From positions 209,424-273,423 of the forward strand of contig NZ_JACBJG010000008.1 in assembly GCF_015910535.1 (NCBI RefSeq): a DNA stretch of 64,000 nucleotides, read 5' to 3'. The notes under the pieces were generated by a model, which was given only the letters and a program-made list of their open reading frames with translations, made no database searches and was not told the DNA's origin. This DNA is from Saccharomonospora sp. NB11 (GTDB lineage Bacteria; Actinomycetota; Actinomycetes; Mycobacteriales; Pseudonocardiaceae). Made by a program: the position numbers and the translations under genes. Positions 1 to 8,115 of the stretch are shown one piece after another. Within the stretch, counting starts at the first letter, position 1. Each line of letters starts with the position of its first letter.

Positions 1-110
1 GTCTTCCCGGAACCCGACGGTCCGACGAGGGCGACGTTGCGTACCTTGCCGGGATCGTCCACGGCGACCTCGGCCGCCGAGCCGCTGCTCTTGACGGTCT
101 TCTCGGCCAT
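1..110 (-). CDS. EF-G-like GTPase (EF-G2 type), N-terminal fragment
   Basis: Reading leftwards from an ATG at 110, the visible 36 residues start MAEKTVKSSG and run into NVALVGPSGSGKT, a P-loop. This matches the start of the elongation-factor-G-like protein (EF-G2) of actinobacteria, a paralogue of translocation factor EF-G whose own role is not settled. The rest lies outside the window, so the GTPase assignment rests on the P-loop and on resemblance of the short leader; other P-loop proteins are not formally excluded. It is divergent from pdxS, with about 200 bp of shared upstream DNA that holds a 9-bp inverted repeat. Confidence 0.6.
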   Translation of the reverse strand, partial: MAEKTVKSSGSAAEVAVDDPGKVRNVALVGPSGSGK

Positions 111-132
111 GACGGCCTCCTGCGACGCTGGC

Positions 133-158
133 GGGTGTGTGGTTTCGAGCACACACCC
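133..158. promoter_or_regulatory. 9-bp perfect inverted repeat upstream of the EF-G-like gene
   Basis: GGGTGTGTG (133-141) and CACACACCC (150-158) are exact inverted repeats separated by 8 nt. They lie 23-48 nt upstream of the start codon of the leftward EF-G-like gene. This could be a protein operator or a hairpin in that gene's leader. No regulator is identifiable from the sequence. Confidence 0.35.
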
Positions 159-263
159 GATCGGCGTACCTGGCAAGCGGGCGGGACACCTGCTCCGTCG
201 ACGGCGTAAGTGGCCTTTCGGAATACCGCGTGAATGGACACCTGTGGAGGGCCACGTCCGACC

Positions 264-269
264 TACGCT
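264..269 (+). promoter_or_regulatory. candidate -10 element for pdxS
   Basis: TACGCT fits the actinobacterial -10 pattern TANNNT. It lies 39 nt upstream of the chosen pdxS start, leaving room for a short leader with the ribosome binding site GGAAGGA at 296-302. No convincing -35 box is visible. Confidence 0.35.
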
Positions 270-308
270 CAGGGCGTCCCGTTGCTCGAAACGCTGGAAG
301 GAACTGCT

Positions 309-1223
309 GTGTCGAACGAGCGCTCCGGTGGCTCCGCCGAGGTCAGGACCGGTACCGCGCGCGTCAAGCGTGGAATGGCGGACATGCTGAAGGGCGGCGT
401 GATCATGGACGTCGTCACGCCCGAGCAGGCTCGGATCGCCGAGGACGCGGGAGCGGTGGCCGTCATGGCGCTCGAACGCGTTCCCGCCGACATCCGCGCG
501 CAGGGCGGAGTGGCTCGCATGAGCGACCCGGACCTCATCGACGGCATCATCTCGGCGGTGTCGATCCCGGTGATGGCGAAGGCGCGGATCGGCCACTTCG
601 TCGAGGCGCAGGTGCTGCAGTCGCTCGGGGTGGACTACATCGACGAGTCGGAGGTGCTCACGCCTGCCGACGAGGCTCATCACATCGACAAGTGGGCGTT
701 CACGGTGCCCTTCGTGTGTGGGGCGACCAACCTCGGCGAGGCGTTGCGGCGCATCGCCGAGGGCGCCGCGATGATCCGCTCCAAGGGAGAGGCGGGAACC
801 GGCGACGTGTCCAACGCGACGACGCACATGCGTCGCATCCGGTCCGAGATCCGCGCGCTCGCGGCGCTTCCCGAGGACGAGCTGTACGCGGAGGCGAAGA
901 AGCTGCAGGCGCCCTACGAGTTGGTGCAGGAGGTCGCCCGGACGGGCCGACTCCCGGTGGTGCTGTTCACGGCCGGCGGCATCGCCACCCCGGCCGACGC
1001 GGCGATGATGATGCAGCTCGGCGCGGAGGGTGTCTTCGTCGGCTCGGGCATCTTCAAGTCCGGCGACCCCGCCAAGCGCGCGGAGGCCATCGTGAAGGCC
1101 ACGGCCTTCCACGACGACCCGGATGTGATCGCCAAGGTCTCGCGCGGGCTCGGCGAGGCGATGGTGGGCATCAACGTCGCCGAGCTGCCCGTGCCGCATC
1201 GGCTCGCCGAGCGCGGCTGGTGA
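309..1223 (+). CDS. pdxS: pyridoxal 5'-phosphate synthase, lyase subunit PdxS
   Basis: PdxS builds pyridoxal 5'-phosphate from ribose 5-phosphate, glyceraldehyde 3-phosphate and ammonia supplied by PdxT. The 304-residue product is a standard-length (beta/alpha)8 barrel. Asp34, Lys91 in the MAKARIG motif (Schiff base to the sugar phosphate) and Lys159 in RSKGEAGTG match the family's catalytic residues. I chose GTG 309 because GGAAGGA lies 7 nt upstream and the protein then starts like its relatives; an in-frame upstream start at 234 has no ribosome site and would add non-homologous residues. Its partner pdxT lies 1.8 kb downstream, beyond azlCD, rather than adjacent. A GC-rich hairpin follows the stop. 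Confidence 0.97.
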   Translation: MSNERSGGSAEVRTGTARVKRGMADMLKGGVIMDVVTPEQARIAEDAGAVAVMALERVPADIRAQGGVARMSDPDLIDGIISAVSIPVMAKARIGHFVEAQVLQSLGVDYIDESEVLTPADEAHHIDKWAFTVPFVCGATNLGEALRRIAEGAAMIRSKGEAGTGDVSNATTHMRRIRSEIRALAALPEDELYAEAKKLQAPYELVQEVARTGRLPVVLFTAGGIATPADAAMMMQLGAEGVFVGSGIFKSGDPAKRAEAIVKATAFHDDPDVIAKVSRGLGEAMVGINVAELPVPHRLAERGW

Positions 1224-1228
1224 ACCGG

Positions 1229-1258
1229 GGCGGTGGGCGGCGCGGGCGGCCCACCGCC
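1229..1258. terminator. bidirectional hairpin between pdxS and the XRE-cupin gene
   Basis: A perfect 10-bp GC-rich stem (1229-1238 with 1249-1258) with a 10-nt loop sits in the 37-bp gap between two convergent stop codons. There is no U-tract, as is common for actinobacterial terminators. Confidence 0.6.
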
Positions 1259-1260
1259 GC

Positions 1261-1824
1261 TCACGACTGTTCGGAGACGAGCACCGCCATCGTGTTCGGC
1301 TCCAACGCCCGGAAGACGTGCGGGACGTCGCCGGGGTAGGCGACGTAGTCGCCCGGGGCGAGCTCCACGGGGTCGTCGAGCGGTCCCACGAGGGCGCGTC
1401 CGCTGCTCAGAACGACGTGTTCCACGATGCCGGGCATGTGCGGCGCGGACTCCCTGGGGCGGTCGGGCTCGGCCTGGACGAGGTAGAGGTCGCGTCGGGT
1501 GCGGGGTGGGGATGCCGACAGCAGGGTGGCGACGTAGTCGGCCCGTTCGGCGGAGAACCGCGGTCCCTCGCCCGCGCGGATCACCTGCACCTGCGGCTTG
1601 GCGGGTTCGACGAGCTGGGTGAACGAGATGTCGAGCGCGGTGCTGATGGCCCACAACGTCTCGACGCTGGGGTTGCCGGTGCCGGACTCCAGTTGCGAGA
1701 GGGTCGACTTGGCCACGCCGGCTCGTCGGGCGAGTTCGGCGAGCGAGAGACCCGCCCTCGTCCGTTCCCGCTGCAGGGAGGCCGCGATGGCCGCGAGCGG
1801 TGCGCCGCCCTTCGTCTCCGTCAT
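1261..1824 (-). CDS. XRE-family regulator with C-terminal cupin domain
   Basis: A 187-residue protein. Residues about 9-65 form a helix-turn-helix of the XRE type (LAELARRAGVAKSTLSQLE), and residues about 110-180 form a small cupin barrel (HMPGIVEHVVLSSG, then LAPGDYVAYPGDVPHVF). Members of this architecture sense a small ligand, often amino-acid related, and control a neighbouring transporter or enzyme. It is divergent from azlCD, and two copies of an 18-bp inverted repeat lie between the starts. I infer that it represses both itself and azlCD and that an amino acid or derivative is the inducer; the ligand is not readable from the sequence. Confidence 0.88.
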   Translation of the reverse strand: MTETKGGAPLAAIAASLQRERTRAGLSLAELARRAGVAKSTLSQLESGTGNPSVETLWAISTALDISFTQLVEPAKPQVQVIRAGEGPRFSAERADYVATLLSASPPRTRRDLYLVQAEPDRPRESAPHMPGIVEHVVLSSGRALVGPLDDPVELAPGDYVAYPGDVPHVFRALEPNTMAVLVSEQS

Positions 1825-1846
1825 GTCGTTCGCTCCACAGATCGCG

Positions 1847-1864
1847 CGTTCGGTTTGACGAACG
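1847..1864. promoter_or_regulatory. candidate operator 1 of the XRE-cupin regulator
   Basis: CGTTCG, 6 nt, CGAACG: a perfect 6-6-6 inverted repeat 23 nt upstream of the regulator's start codon. It overlaps a TTGACG hexamer (1855-1860) that could be a -35 box reading towards azlC. The same arrangement recurs at 1896-1913. Confidence 0.5.
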
Positions 1865-1892
1865 AACTCGTCATTGTTCAGTCTAGAAGGTG

Positions 1893-2612
1893 ATGCGTTC
1901 GATATGGCGAACTATGGACCGAGAGCTCGCCCGCGACCTCGCGTTGGTGTGGCTCGCCGACGCCCTCGTCGGGCTGTCGTTCGGGGCTGTCACGGTCAGC
2001 TCGGGACTGCCCCTGTGGTTGCCGATGCTGTTGTCCGTCCTGGTCTTCGCGGGTGCCGCGCAGTTCATGTTCGTGGGACTCGTGGTCTCCGGCGGTAATC
2101 CCATCGCCGCCGTCGCGGCCGGGCTGCTCATCAACGCCCGCCACGTCCCGTTCGGGTTCGCCGTCGCCGACCTGTTGGGCTCGACCTGGGCCAGGCGACT
2201 GCTCGGCACCCACCTGATGATCGACGAAGCGGTCGCCTTCGCGCTTGCCCAACAGGAGCGCGAGCGGCGCAAGCTCGCCTACTGGGCGTGCGGGATCGGG
2301 TTGTTCGTGACCTGGAACCTCGGGGTCGCGATCGGCGCGCTCGTCGGCACGGTCGTGAGCGACACCGACGCCCTCGGGCTCGACGCCGCCTTCCCGGCCG
2401 TGTTGCTGGCCCTGGTGTTGTCCGCGCTGCACGACCCGGGCACCCGCCGTGCCGTCGCGGTGGGCGTCGCCGTCGCCCTGGTGTCGGCCCCGTTCCTTCC
2501 GGCCGGGCTTCCGGTCCTGCTCGGGCTCGTGGGCGTCGTGGCGTGGCGGAATCCGGACTCGGGACGGGAGTCCGTCGAGCCACCGGCCGCAAGGAGGTCG
2601 GACTCGTGCTGA
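1893..2612 (+). CDS. azlC: AzlC-family branched-chain amino-acid exporter, large subunit
   Basis: AzlC and AzlD together form an inner-membrane exporter for branched-chain amino acids or analogues. The 239-residue product has several hydrophobic segments and the family block LVWLADALVGLSFGA followed by INARHVPFGFAVADLL. The start is uncertain: GTG 1890, ATG 1893 and ATG 1914 are in frame. ATG 1893 is used because the MRSIWRT leader resembles relatives, but the only purine-rich stretch (1885-1890) is very close. If ATG 1914 is the true start, the second operator copy lies wholly upstream of the gene. azlD overlaps by 7 nt. Confidence 0.9.
   Translation: MRSIWRTMDRELARDLALVWLADALVGLSFGAVTVSSGLPLWLPMLLSVLVFAGAAQFMFVGLVVSGGNPIAAVAAGLLINARHVPFGFAVADLLGSTWARRLLGTHLMIDEAVAFALAQQERERRKLAYWACGIGLFVTWNLGVAIGALVGTVVSDTDALGLDAAFPAVLLALVLSALHDPGTRRAVAVGVAVALVSAPFLPAGLPVLLGLVGVVAWRNPDSGRESVEPPAARRSDSC
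1896..1913. promoter_or_regulatory. candidate operator 2 of the XRE-cupin regulator
   Basis: CGTTCG, 6 nt, CGAACT: the same spacing as the copy at 1847-1864, with one mismatch in the last base. The centres are 49 bp apart, close to a whole number of helical turns, so two dimers could bind one face of the DNA. It lies at or just inside the 5' end of azlC. Confidence 0.45.
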
Positions 2613-2929
2613 GTGCCACCACACTGCTCGCCTGCGTCGCCGTGCTCGCGGTCGGCACGTACACCTTCCGGGTCGCGGGGCCGCTGCTCAAGGCCCGACT
2701 GACGGTGTCACCCCGCATCGAGAAGCTGGTCGCCGTGGCGGCGGTCGTCCTGCTGGCCTCGCTCGTGGCGACGTCGTCGCTGATGGACGGCGCGTCCTTC
2801 GCCGGGTGGGCCAGGCCCGCGGGCGTCGTCGTGGGTGGAGTGCTGGCCTGGCGGAAGGCGCCGTTCGTGCTCGTCGTCCTGGCAGCAGGCGCGACGGCGG
2901 CGGGACTGCGGCTGCTCGGTGTGCCCTGA
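2606..2929 (+). CDS. azlD: AzlD-family exporter, small subunit
   Basis: A 107-residue membrane protein with about four hydrophobic segments, the usual length for AzlD, which pairs with AzlC for branched-chain amino-acid export. The GTG at 2606 has AGGAGG 8 nt upstream and overlaps the azlC stop by 7 nt, so the two are translationally coupled. The residues FRVAGPLLK and AWRKAPF are typical of the family. Confidence 0.9.
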   Translation: MLSATTLLACVAVLAVGTYTFRVAGPLLKARLTVSPRIEKLVAVAAVVLLASLVATSSLMDGASFAGWARPAGVVVGGVLAWRKAPFVLVVLAAGATAAGLRLLGVP

Positions 2930-2954
2930 TCCACCGGCACCTCCGTTCGCCCAC

Positions 2955-2960
2955 TAGGCT
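2955..2960 (+). promoter_or_regulatory. -10 element for pdxT
   Basis: TAGGCT, a TANNNT match, ends 9 nt before ATG 2970 and 33 nt before GTG 2994 of pdxT. Transcription would start near 2967-2970. This gives pdxT its own promoter, separate from pdxS and azlCD. Confidence 0.45.
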
Positions 2961-2993
2961 TGACCAGCAATGATCGCGGGAAAGGTGACGCAC

Positions 2994-3611
2994 GTGCCAC
3001 AGCGACCCGTCGTCGGTGTCCTCGCTCTGCAGGGTGATGTGCGCGAACACGCCCTCCTGGTGGAGCGTGCCGGTGCGTGGGTCCTGCCGGTGCGTCGAGC
3101 CTCCGAGCTCGCCGAGGTCGACGGCCTCGTGCTGCCTGGTGGTGAGTCCACCACGATGTCCCGCCTTCTCGTCTCGTTCGACCTCCTGGAACCGCTGCGA
3201 CAGCGGATCCGGGACGGCCTGCCCGTGTTCGGCTCCTGCGCGGGGATGGTGCTGTTGGCCCGCCAGGTGCTCGACGGCAGGCCGGATCAACAGCAGCTCG
3301 ACGCGCTCGACGTCGTCGTCCGGCGCAACGCGTTCGGGCGGCAGGTCGACTCGTTCGAGACCGAACTGGAGGTCCAGGGCGTCGAGGGGAACGTCCACGC
3401 GGTGTTCATCCGCGCGCCCTGGGTGGAGAAGGTGGGGGACGGGGTCCAGGTTCTCGCCACCGTGGTCGACGACCCGCTCTCCGAAGCGGCTACGGATAGG
3501 ATCGTGGCCGTTCGGCAGGGGCGGGTGTTCGCGACCGCGTTCCATCCCGAGTTGACCGGCGACGAGCGGATTCACCGTCTGTTCGTGCGCACCGTTTCTG
3601 AGGTCGCGTAG
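2994..3611 (+). CDS. pdxT: pyridoxal 5'-phosphate synthase, glutaminase subunit PdxT
   Basis: PdxT hydrolyses glutamine and channels ammonia to PdxS. With GTG 2994 as start the protein has 205 residues and begins [15 protein letters not shown] as relatives do. Cys82 in FGSCAGM, His184 and Glu186 in FHPE form the class I glutaminase triad, and PGGEST (49-54) is the oxyanion region. GGGAAAGG lies 9 nt upstream of this GTG. The upstream ATG at 2970 is almost at the predicted transcription start and would give a leaderless form with 8 extra residues, so both starts are possible. yebC follows 24 nt downstream. Confidence 0.96.
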   Translation: MPQRPVVGVLALQGDVREHALLVERAGAWVLPVRRASELAEVDGLVLPGGESTTMSRLLVSFDLLEPLRQRIRDGLPVFGSCAGMVLLARQVLDGRPDQQQLDALDVVVRRNAFGRQVDSFETELEVQGVEGNVHAVFIRAPWVEKVGDGVQVLATVVDDPLSEAATDRIVAVRQGRVFATAFHPELTGDERIHRLFVRTVSEVA

Positions 3612-3635
3612 ACGCGATAGGAAGTTGGAGGAGAG

Positions 3636-4385
3636 ATGAGCGGCCACTCCAAGTGGGCCACCACCAAGCACAAGAAGGCCGCCCTCGACGCCAAGCGTGG
3701 CAAGCTGTTCGCGAAACTCATCAAGAACATCGAGGTCGCCGCGCGAACCGGCGGGGGCGATCCCGAAGGCAACCCGACCCTCTACGACGCCATTCAGAAG
3801 GCGAGGAAGAACTCCGTCCCGCTGGACAACATCGAGCGTGCGCGCAAACGTGGCGCCGGTGAGGAAGCGGGCGGTGCCGAGTGGCAGACCATCACGTACG
3901 AGGGGTACGGGCCTGCCGGGGTCGCGGTGCTCATCGAGTGCCTGACGGACAACAAGAACAGGGCCGCGTCGGAGGTCCGGACGGCGCTGAGCCGTAACGG
4001 CGGCTCGCTCGCCGACCCGGGCTCGGTGGCGTACCTGTTCAACCGCAAGGGCGTCGTCATCATGCCCAAGAACGACACGTCGGAGGACGACGTGCTCATG
4101 GCCGTGCTCGACGCGGGCGCGGAGGAGGTCAACGACCTCGGCGAGAACTTCGAGATCATCTCCGAGGCGAGCGACCTGGTGGCCGTGCGCACCGCGCTCC
4201 AGGAAGCGGGCTACGACTACGAGTCGGCCGACATGAGCTTCCTCCCGTCGGTCAACGTCCCGCTGGACGCCGAGAACGCGCGCAAGGTGTTCCGTCTGAT
4301 CGACGCTCTCGAGGACTGTGACGACGTGCAGAACGTCTACGCGAACTTCGACGTCAGCGACGAGGTGCTCGCCGAGGTCGGCTGA
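3636..4385 (+). CDS. yebC: YebC/TACO1-family protein
   Basis: A 249-residue protein with the family's full three-domain length and the invariant start [14 protein letters not shown]. YebC/TACO1 proteins were long annotated as transcriptional regulators; more recent work links members to translation of difficult sequences such as polyproline stretches. A ribosome binding site (GGAGGAG) lies just upstream. It follows pdxT and precedes ruvCAB, a gene order shared with mycobacteria. A strong hairpin follows the stop. Confidence 0.95.
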   Translation: MSGHSKWATTKHKKAALDAKRGKLFAKLIKNIEVAARTGGGDPEGNPTLYDAIQKARKNSVPLDNIERARKRGAGEEAGGAEWQTITYEGYGPAGVAVLIECLTDNKNRAASEVRTALSRNGGSLADPGSVAYLFNRKGVVIMPKNDTSEDDVLMAVLDAGAEEVNDLGENFEIISEASDLVAVRTALQEAGYDYESADMSFLPSVNVPLDAENARKVFRLIDALEDCDDVQNVYANFDVSDEVLAEVG

Positions 4386-4395
4386 GCCGTGGCCG

Positions 4396-4428
4396 GCACA
4401 CTACCGGCGCGTGCCGCCGGTAGTGTGC
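4396..4428 (+). terminator. strong hairpin terminator after yebC
   Basis: A perfect 14-bp stem (4396-4409 with 4415-4428) with a 5-nt loop CGTGC begins 11 nt after the yebC stop. It separates yebC from the next gene, which has its own promoter. Confidence 0.7.
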
Positions 4429-4444
4429 TCGCGGTCGGATGGGG

Positions 4445-4450
4445 CACAAT
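4445..4450 (+). promoter_or_regulatory. leaderless-type -10 for the DUF4262 gene
   Basis: CACAAT ends 7 nt before GTG 4458, the spacing expected when transcription begins at the start codon. Confidence 0.45.
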
Positions 4451-4457
4451 GTCGCCC

Positions 4458-5003
4458 GTGACTGCGGAGACCACCCTCGACATGGACCCATCCGACGACG
4501 GCGGCGAGTTGGATTCCGACCAGGAACTGCGGGAGTGGATCGTCGCGCAGGCCGAGCAACGCGGTAACGCGGTGGTCGCCGTCGCCCCGGACGAACATGG
4601 CAGCGGCTACGCGTTCACGGTGTGCGCGTGGGCCATGCACAACATCCCGGAGGCGGTCGTGGTCGGCCTCCCCGGCGAGATGGCCACGGTGTTGTTGGAC
4701 GCCTATGTGGACCGTGCCGCCACCGGCGAGCGATTCGTCTGCGGAAAGCTCTACGACGACTTCTTCGACGGTGTGCCCGTGACCTTCGAGAAGGTGGCGC
4801 AGGCGCACTATCCCGAGTACTTCGGCAGTGCCTTCCTCGTCTATCCCGAAGGCGACTTCCCCGCGGTGCAGATCATCGTTCCCTCGACCGACGGCAGCTG
4901 GCCGTGGAGCCCGGACGCGCCCGAAGGATTCGCGGACTGGCAGCCGGTGCTGACGGCCAGCGGTGCGCCCGAGAACTGGACGCCCGGCGTCGACGGCCCC
5001 TGA
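4458..5003 (+). CDS. DUF4262-family protein
   Basis: A 181-residue soluble protein of unknown function. The block from about residue 44 ([25 protein letters not shown]), then [19 protein letters not shown] and [14 protein letters not shown], follows the DUF4262 pattern of alternating strands with conserved aromatics. There is no signal peptide or membrane segment. GTG 4458 is chosen because a -10 box ends 7 nt upstream; ATG 4449 is an alternative. Upstream in-frame codons run through the yebC terminator and are not credible. Family role and substrate are unknown. Confidence 0.8.
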   Translation: MTAETTLDMDPSDDGGELDSDQELREWIVAQAEQRGNAVVAVAPDEHGSGYAFTVCAWAMHNIPEAVVVGLPGEMATVLLDAYVDRAATGERFVCGKLYDDFFDGVPVTFEKVAQAHYPEYFGSAFLVYPEGDFPAVQIIVPSTDGSWPWSPDAPEGFADWQPVLTASGAPENWTPGVDGP

Positions 5004-5139
5004 CTCCACATCGGACACTCGCACTCGCCGCGCGGTCGAACGACGCCCGACGAGTGCGCGTCGGCGTGTTCCTCTCCGGCCCGGTCGGTGCGGGACGGTA
5101 GCCTTCGGTCGAACTGGTGTTCGCGGAAAGGACTGCCTC

Positions 5140-5730
5140 GTGCGCGTGCTGGGTGTGGACCCCGGGCTGACCCGGTGTGGCCTCGGGGTCGTCGACGGCG
5201 CGCTCGGGCGGAGTGTGTCGTGCGTGGCGGTGGGAGTCGTCCGCACTCCCGTCGACGACCCGCTGCCGCACCGGTTGTTGCAGGTCAGCGAGGCGGTCGA
5301 GAAGTGGCTCGACACCCATCGTCCCGACGTGGTCGCCATCGAGCGGGTCTTCAGTCAGCACAACGTGCGTACCGTGATGGGCACCGCCCAGGTCAGCGGC
5401 GTGGTGGCGGTCTGCGCGGCACGCCGTGACCTGCCGGTGGCGTTCCACACCCCGAGTGAGGTCAAGGCGGCGGTCACGGGCTCCGGCCGGGCCGACAAGG
5501 CGCAGGTGACCACGATGGTGACTCGGCTGCTGCGGCTGCGGGAGGCGCCACGGCCAGCCGACGCCGCCGACGCCCTCGCCCTCGCGATCTGTCACTTGTG
5601 GAGAGAGCCGATGCGGGCGCGGCTCGCGGAGGCCGAGGCCAGGGCCGCGGAACTCGCCCGCACCCACAAGGCGCGGCTGGCCGCCGCGGCGGCGAAGCGG
5701 CGTGACGACAGGACAGGATTGACACCATGA
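5140..5730 (+). CDS. ruvC: Holliday junction endonuclease RuvC
   Basis: RuvC cuts Holliday junctions symmetrically after RuvAB branch migration. The 196-residue product carries the four metal-binding acidic residues of its RNase H fold: Asp7 (GVDPG), Glu68 (AIERVF), Asp141 and Asp144 ([10 protein letters not shown]). The C-terminal about 40 residues ([20 protein letters not shown]) form a charged, probably helical tail longer than in E. coli. GTG 5140 has GGAAAGGA 7 nt upstream. Its TGA overlaps the ruvA ATG. Confidence 0.97.
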   Translation: MRVLGVDPGLTRCGLGVVDGALGRSVSCVAVGVVRTPVDDPLPHRLLQVSEAVEKWLDTHRPDVVAIERVFSQHNVRTVMGTAQVSGVVAVCAARRDLPVAFHTPSEVKAAVTGSGRADKAQVTTMVTRLLRLREAPRPADAADALALAICHLWREPMRARLAEAEARAAELARTHKARLAAAAAKRRDDRTGLTP

Positions 5731-6326
5731 TTTCGTCGGTACGCGGTGAGGTGCTGTCGGTGGCACTCGATCACGTGGTGATCGAGGTGGGCGGCGTCGG
5801 ACTCGCCGTGCAGGCCACTCCCGGCACCCTCGCGACATTGCGCAGGGGGACGGAGGCCCGTCTCTTCACCACGCTCGTGGTCCGGGAGGACGCGCTGACT
5901 CTTTACGGGTTCGCCGACGTGGAGTCCCGAGAGCTGTTCGAGCTGTTGCAGACGGTGTCCGGCATCGGACCTCGACTGGCGTTGGCGGCCCTGGCCGTGT
6001 TGGAGCCCGAGAAGCTGCGGCACGCGTTGGCGGACGGCAACATCACCATGCTCACCCAGGTGCCCGGCATCGGGCGCAAGGGTGCCGAACGGCTGATCAT
6101 CGAACTGCGGGACAAGGTGACCGCGGTCGCCGCCACCGACGGTGAGGCAGGTGAGGTCCGAGCGGCGAGCAGTACCGTGCGGGCGGACGTGGTCGACGCG
6201 CTGGTGGGGCTCGGGTTCCCGTCGAAGCAGGCCGAGAAGGCCGTCGACAAGGTGGCGGCCGACGTCCCCGACGACACGTCGCGGCTGCTGCGGGCGGCGC
6301 TGTCCGTCCTCGGCCGGAACAAGTGA
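5727..6326 (+). CDS. ruvA: Holliday junction helicase, DNA-binding subunit RuvA
   Basis: A 199-residue protein with an N-terminal OB-fold (1-62), tandem helix-hairpin-helix motifs ([14 protein letters not shown] and [16 protein letters not shown]), and a C-terminal domain III (about 148-197) that contacts RuvB, joined by a Gly/Ala-rich linker. RuvA tetramers clamp the junction and load RuvB. The ATGA overlap with ruvC couples their translation. Confidence 0.97.
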   Translation: MISSVRGEVLSVALDHVVIEVGGVGLAVQATPGTLATLRRGTEARLFTTLVVREDALTLYGFADVESRELFELLQTVSGIGPRLALAALAVLEPEKLRHALADGNITMLTQVPGIGRKGAERLIIELRDKVTAVAATDGEAGEVRAASSTVRADVVDALVGLGFPSKQAEKAVDKVAADVPDDTSRLLRAALSVLGRNK

Positions 6327-6336
6327 GGCGGTGGGT

Positions 6337-7413
6337 GTGCACGACGAGGAGATCGAGCACGGGTACCCGGGGCTGGACGAGACGCCGCTCTCGGCGGTGA
6401 TGCAGACGGGCGAACGCGAGGTCGACACGGCTCTGCGGCCTCGACGGCTCGCGGAGTTCGTCGGCCAGCCGAGGGTGCGTGAGCAGTTGGAACTGGTTCT
6501 GGAGAGCGCGCGTAAACGCCGGGTCGCCCCGGACCACGTCCTGCTGTCCGGTCCTCCCGGTCTCGGCAAGACGAGCCTCGCCATGATCATCGCGGCGGAG
6601 CTCAACGCCGCCATTCGCATCACCTCGGGACCTGCGTTGGAACGCGCGGGCGACCTCGCCGCGATGTTGTCGAACCTCGCCGAGGGCGATGTGCTCTTCA
6701 TCGACGAGATCCACCGCATGGCCCGCCCCGCGGAGGAGATGCTGTACCTCGCAATGGAGGACTTCCGCGTCGACGTCGTGGTGGGCAAGGGGCCCGGAGC
6801 CACGAGCATCCCGCTGGAGATTCCCCCGTTCACGCTGGTGGGCGCGACGACGCGGTCGGGGGCGCTCACCGGTCCGTTGCGGGACCGGTTCGGCTTCACC
6901 GGCCAGATGGAGTTCTACAGCCCCGCGGAGCTGGAGCAGGTCCTGAAGCGGTCGGCCTCGATCCTCGGCATCGAGGTGGACGCCGAGGGGCGGGCGGAGA
7001 TCGCCCGTCGCTCCCGCGGGACCCCGCGCATCGCCAACCGGCTCCTGCGCCGAGTGCGCGACTACGCTGAGGTGCGTGCCGACGGCGTGGCCACGCTTCC
7101 CGTGGTGAGGGCCGCGCTGAAGGTGTACGACGTGGACGAACTCGGCCTCGACCGGCTGGACCGGGAGGTGCTGGGCGCGCTCGTGCGGTCGTTCAACGGC
7201 GGCCCGGTCGGGGTGTCCACTCTCGCCGTGGCGGTGGGGGAGGAACCGACCACCGTCGAAGAGGTGTGTGAGCCGTATCTCGTTCGTGCGGGTATGCTCG
7301 CGCGAACGCCGCGAGGGCGGGTCGCGACCGCGCAGGCGTGGGAGCACCTCGGACTGCGTCCTCCCGAGCACGTGGGAGGGCTTGACGCCACGTCGTCGCC
7401 CCTGTTCGACTGA
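6337..7413 (+). CDS. ruvB: Holliday junction helicase, motor subunit RuvB
   Basis: An AAA+ ATPase that drives branch migration. The 358-residue product has Walker [13 protein letters not shown], Walker [11 protein letters not shown], sensor I in LVGATTRSG, and a C-terminal winged-helix domain. GTG 6337 is preferred over GTG 6331 because GAGG (6325-6328) then sits 8 nt upstream. It is the last gene of the ruvCAB cluster; 128 bp without an obvious terminator separate it from yajC. Confidence 0.96.
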   Translation: MHDEEIEHGYPGLDETPLSAVMQTGEREVDTALRPRRLAEFVGQPRVREQLELVLESARKRRVAPDHVLLSGPPGLGKTSLAMIIAAELNAAIRITSGPALERAGDLAAMLSNLAEGDVLFIDEIHRMARPAEEMLYLAMEDFRVDVVVGKGPGATSIPLEIPPFTLVGATTRSGALTGPLRDRFGFTGQMEFYSPAELEQVLKRSASILGIEVDAEGRAEIARRSRGTPRIANRLLRRVRDYAEVRADGVATLPVVRAALKVYDVDELGLDRLDREVLGALVRSFNGGPVGVSTLAVAVGEEPTTVEEVCEPYLVRAGMLARTPRGRVATAQAWEHLGLRPPEHVGGLDATSSPLFD

Positions 7414-7541
7414 GGGGACGCCGAGGTGTGCGCCACCGGTGCTCGAAATCTCGTCGGCACCTGGCACACTCGAAAACAGCACATCTGGACACAACTCGGA
7501 CGTCACGCTCCACCACAGGCGGCGTCTGCGAATGGAGAACC

Positions 7542-7925
7542 ATGGACGGCCTTATCCTGCCGCTGCTGTTGATGCTCGTCGTCGCGCTCCCGCTCGTCAT
7601 GAGCACGCGCAAGCAGAAGAAGCTCATGGCCGAGCAGCAGGAGATGCAGAACAGCCTGACCGCGGGTGACCGCGTGATGACCACGTCCGGTCTGTACGCG
7701 ACGGTCGCCGACGCGAGCGACGACACCACCATCGACCTGGAGATCGCCGAGGGCGTCGTGACGACCTGGCTGCGTCAGGCGGTGCGGGAGCGCATCGTCG
7801 CCGACGTCGACCTCGACGAGGACACCGTGGACACCGACGCCACCGCCGCGGCGAAGGACGAGTCGAGCGAGAAGGCGAACGAGGGGCCGCAGGTCGCCGC
7901 CCCGATCGAGCAGAGTCAGAAGTAA
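7542..7925 (+). CDS. yajC: preprotein translocase accessory subunit YajC
   Basis: A 127-residue protein with one N-terminal membrane helix (MDGLILPLLLMLVVALPLVM), the basic segment TRKQKKLMAEQQEMQ, the compact cytoplasmic domain (SLTAGDRVMTTSGLYATV) and an acidic, low-complexity tail (about 90-127). YajC associates with SecDF and the Sec translocon. ATG 7542 has GGAG upstream. It is followed by secD and secF. Confidence 0.93.
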   Translation: MDGLILPLLLMLVVALPLVMSTRKQKKLMAEQQEMQNSLTAGDRVMTTSGLYATVADASDDTTIDLEIAEGVVTTWLRQAVRERIVADVDLDEDTVDTDATAAAKDESSEKANEGPQVAAPIEQSQK

Positions 7926-7990
7926 CGACGACGGTCGTCACCGACCGCCGACGTCCGGCGTCGTCGACTCGTCGAGACGTCCGACTCGGG

Positions 7991-7996
7991 TAGGCT
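7991..7996 (+). promoter_or_regulatory. -10 element for secD
   Basis: TAGGCT lies upstream of a strong stem-loop and about 120 nt before the secD start, predicting a start near 8003 and a structured leader. Confidence 0.4.
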
Positions 7997-8004
7997 GTCG
8001 CGCT

Positions 8005-8038
8005 CGCCCAGCGCCGAGTAAGGTCTCGGTGCTGGGCG
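8005..8038 (+). ncRNA. stem-loop in the secD leader
   Basis: A 14-bp stem (8005-8018 with 8025-8038, one G-U pair) with a 6-nt loop TAAGGT. It lies 9 nt after the candidate secD -10 box, so it would be the very 5' end of the secD mRNA. It could also serve as a yajC terminator; position relative to the -10 box favours a leader element. No known riboswitch class is recognised. Confidence 0.4.
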
Positions 8039-8115
8039 CGTTCGCTACCTCGCGGTGAGTGACACGCCTGCTGACTCGTCAAGCCGTCGTATCAGTTCGA
8101 GGAGAGCGACCGACC

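Noticed and set aside
8059..8115. Upstream GTG start for secD
   Set aside because: In frame but without a ribosome site; the extra 19 residues are not SecD-like. GTG 8116 has GAGGAG.
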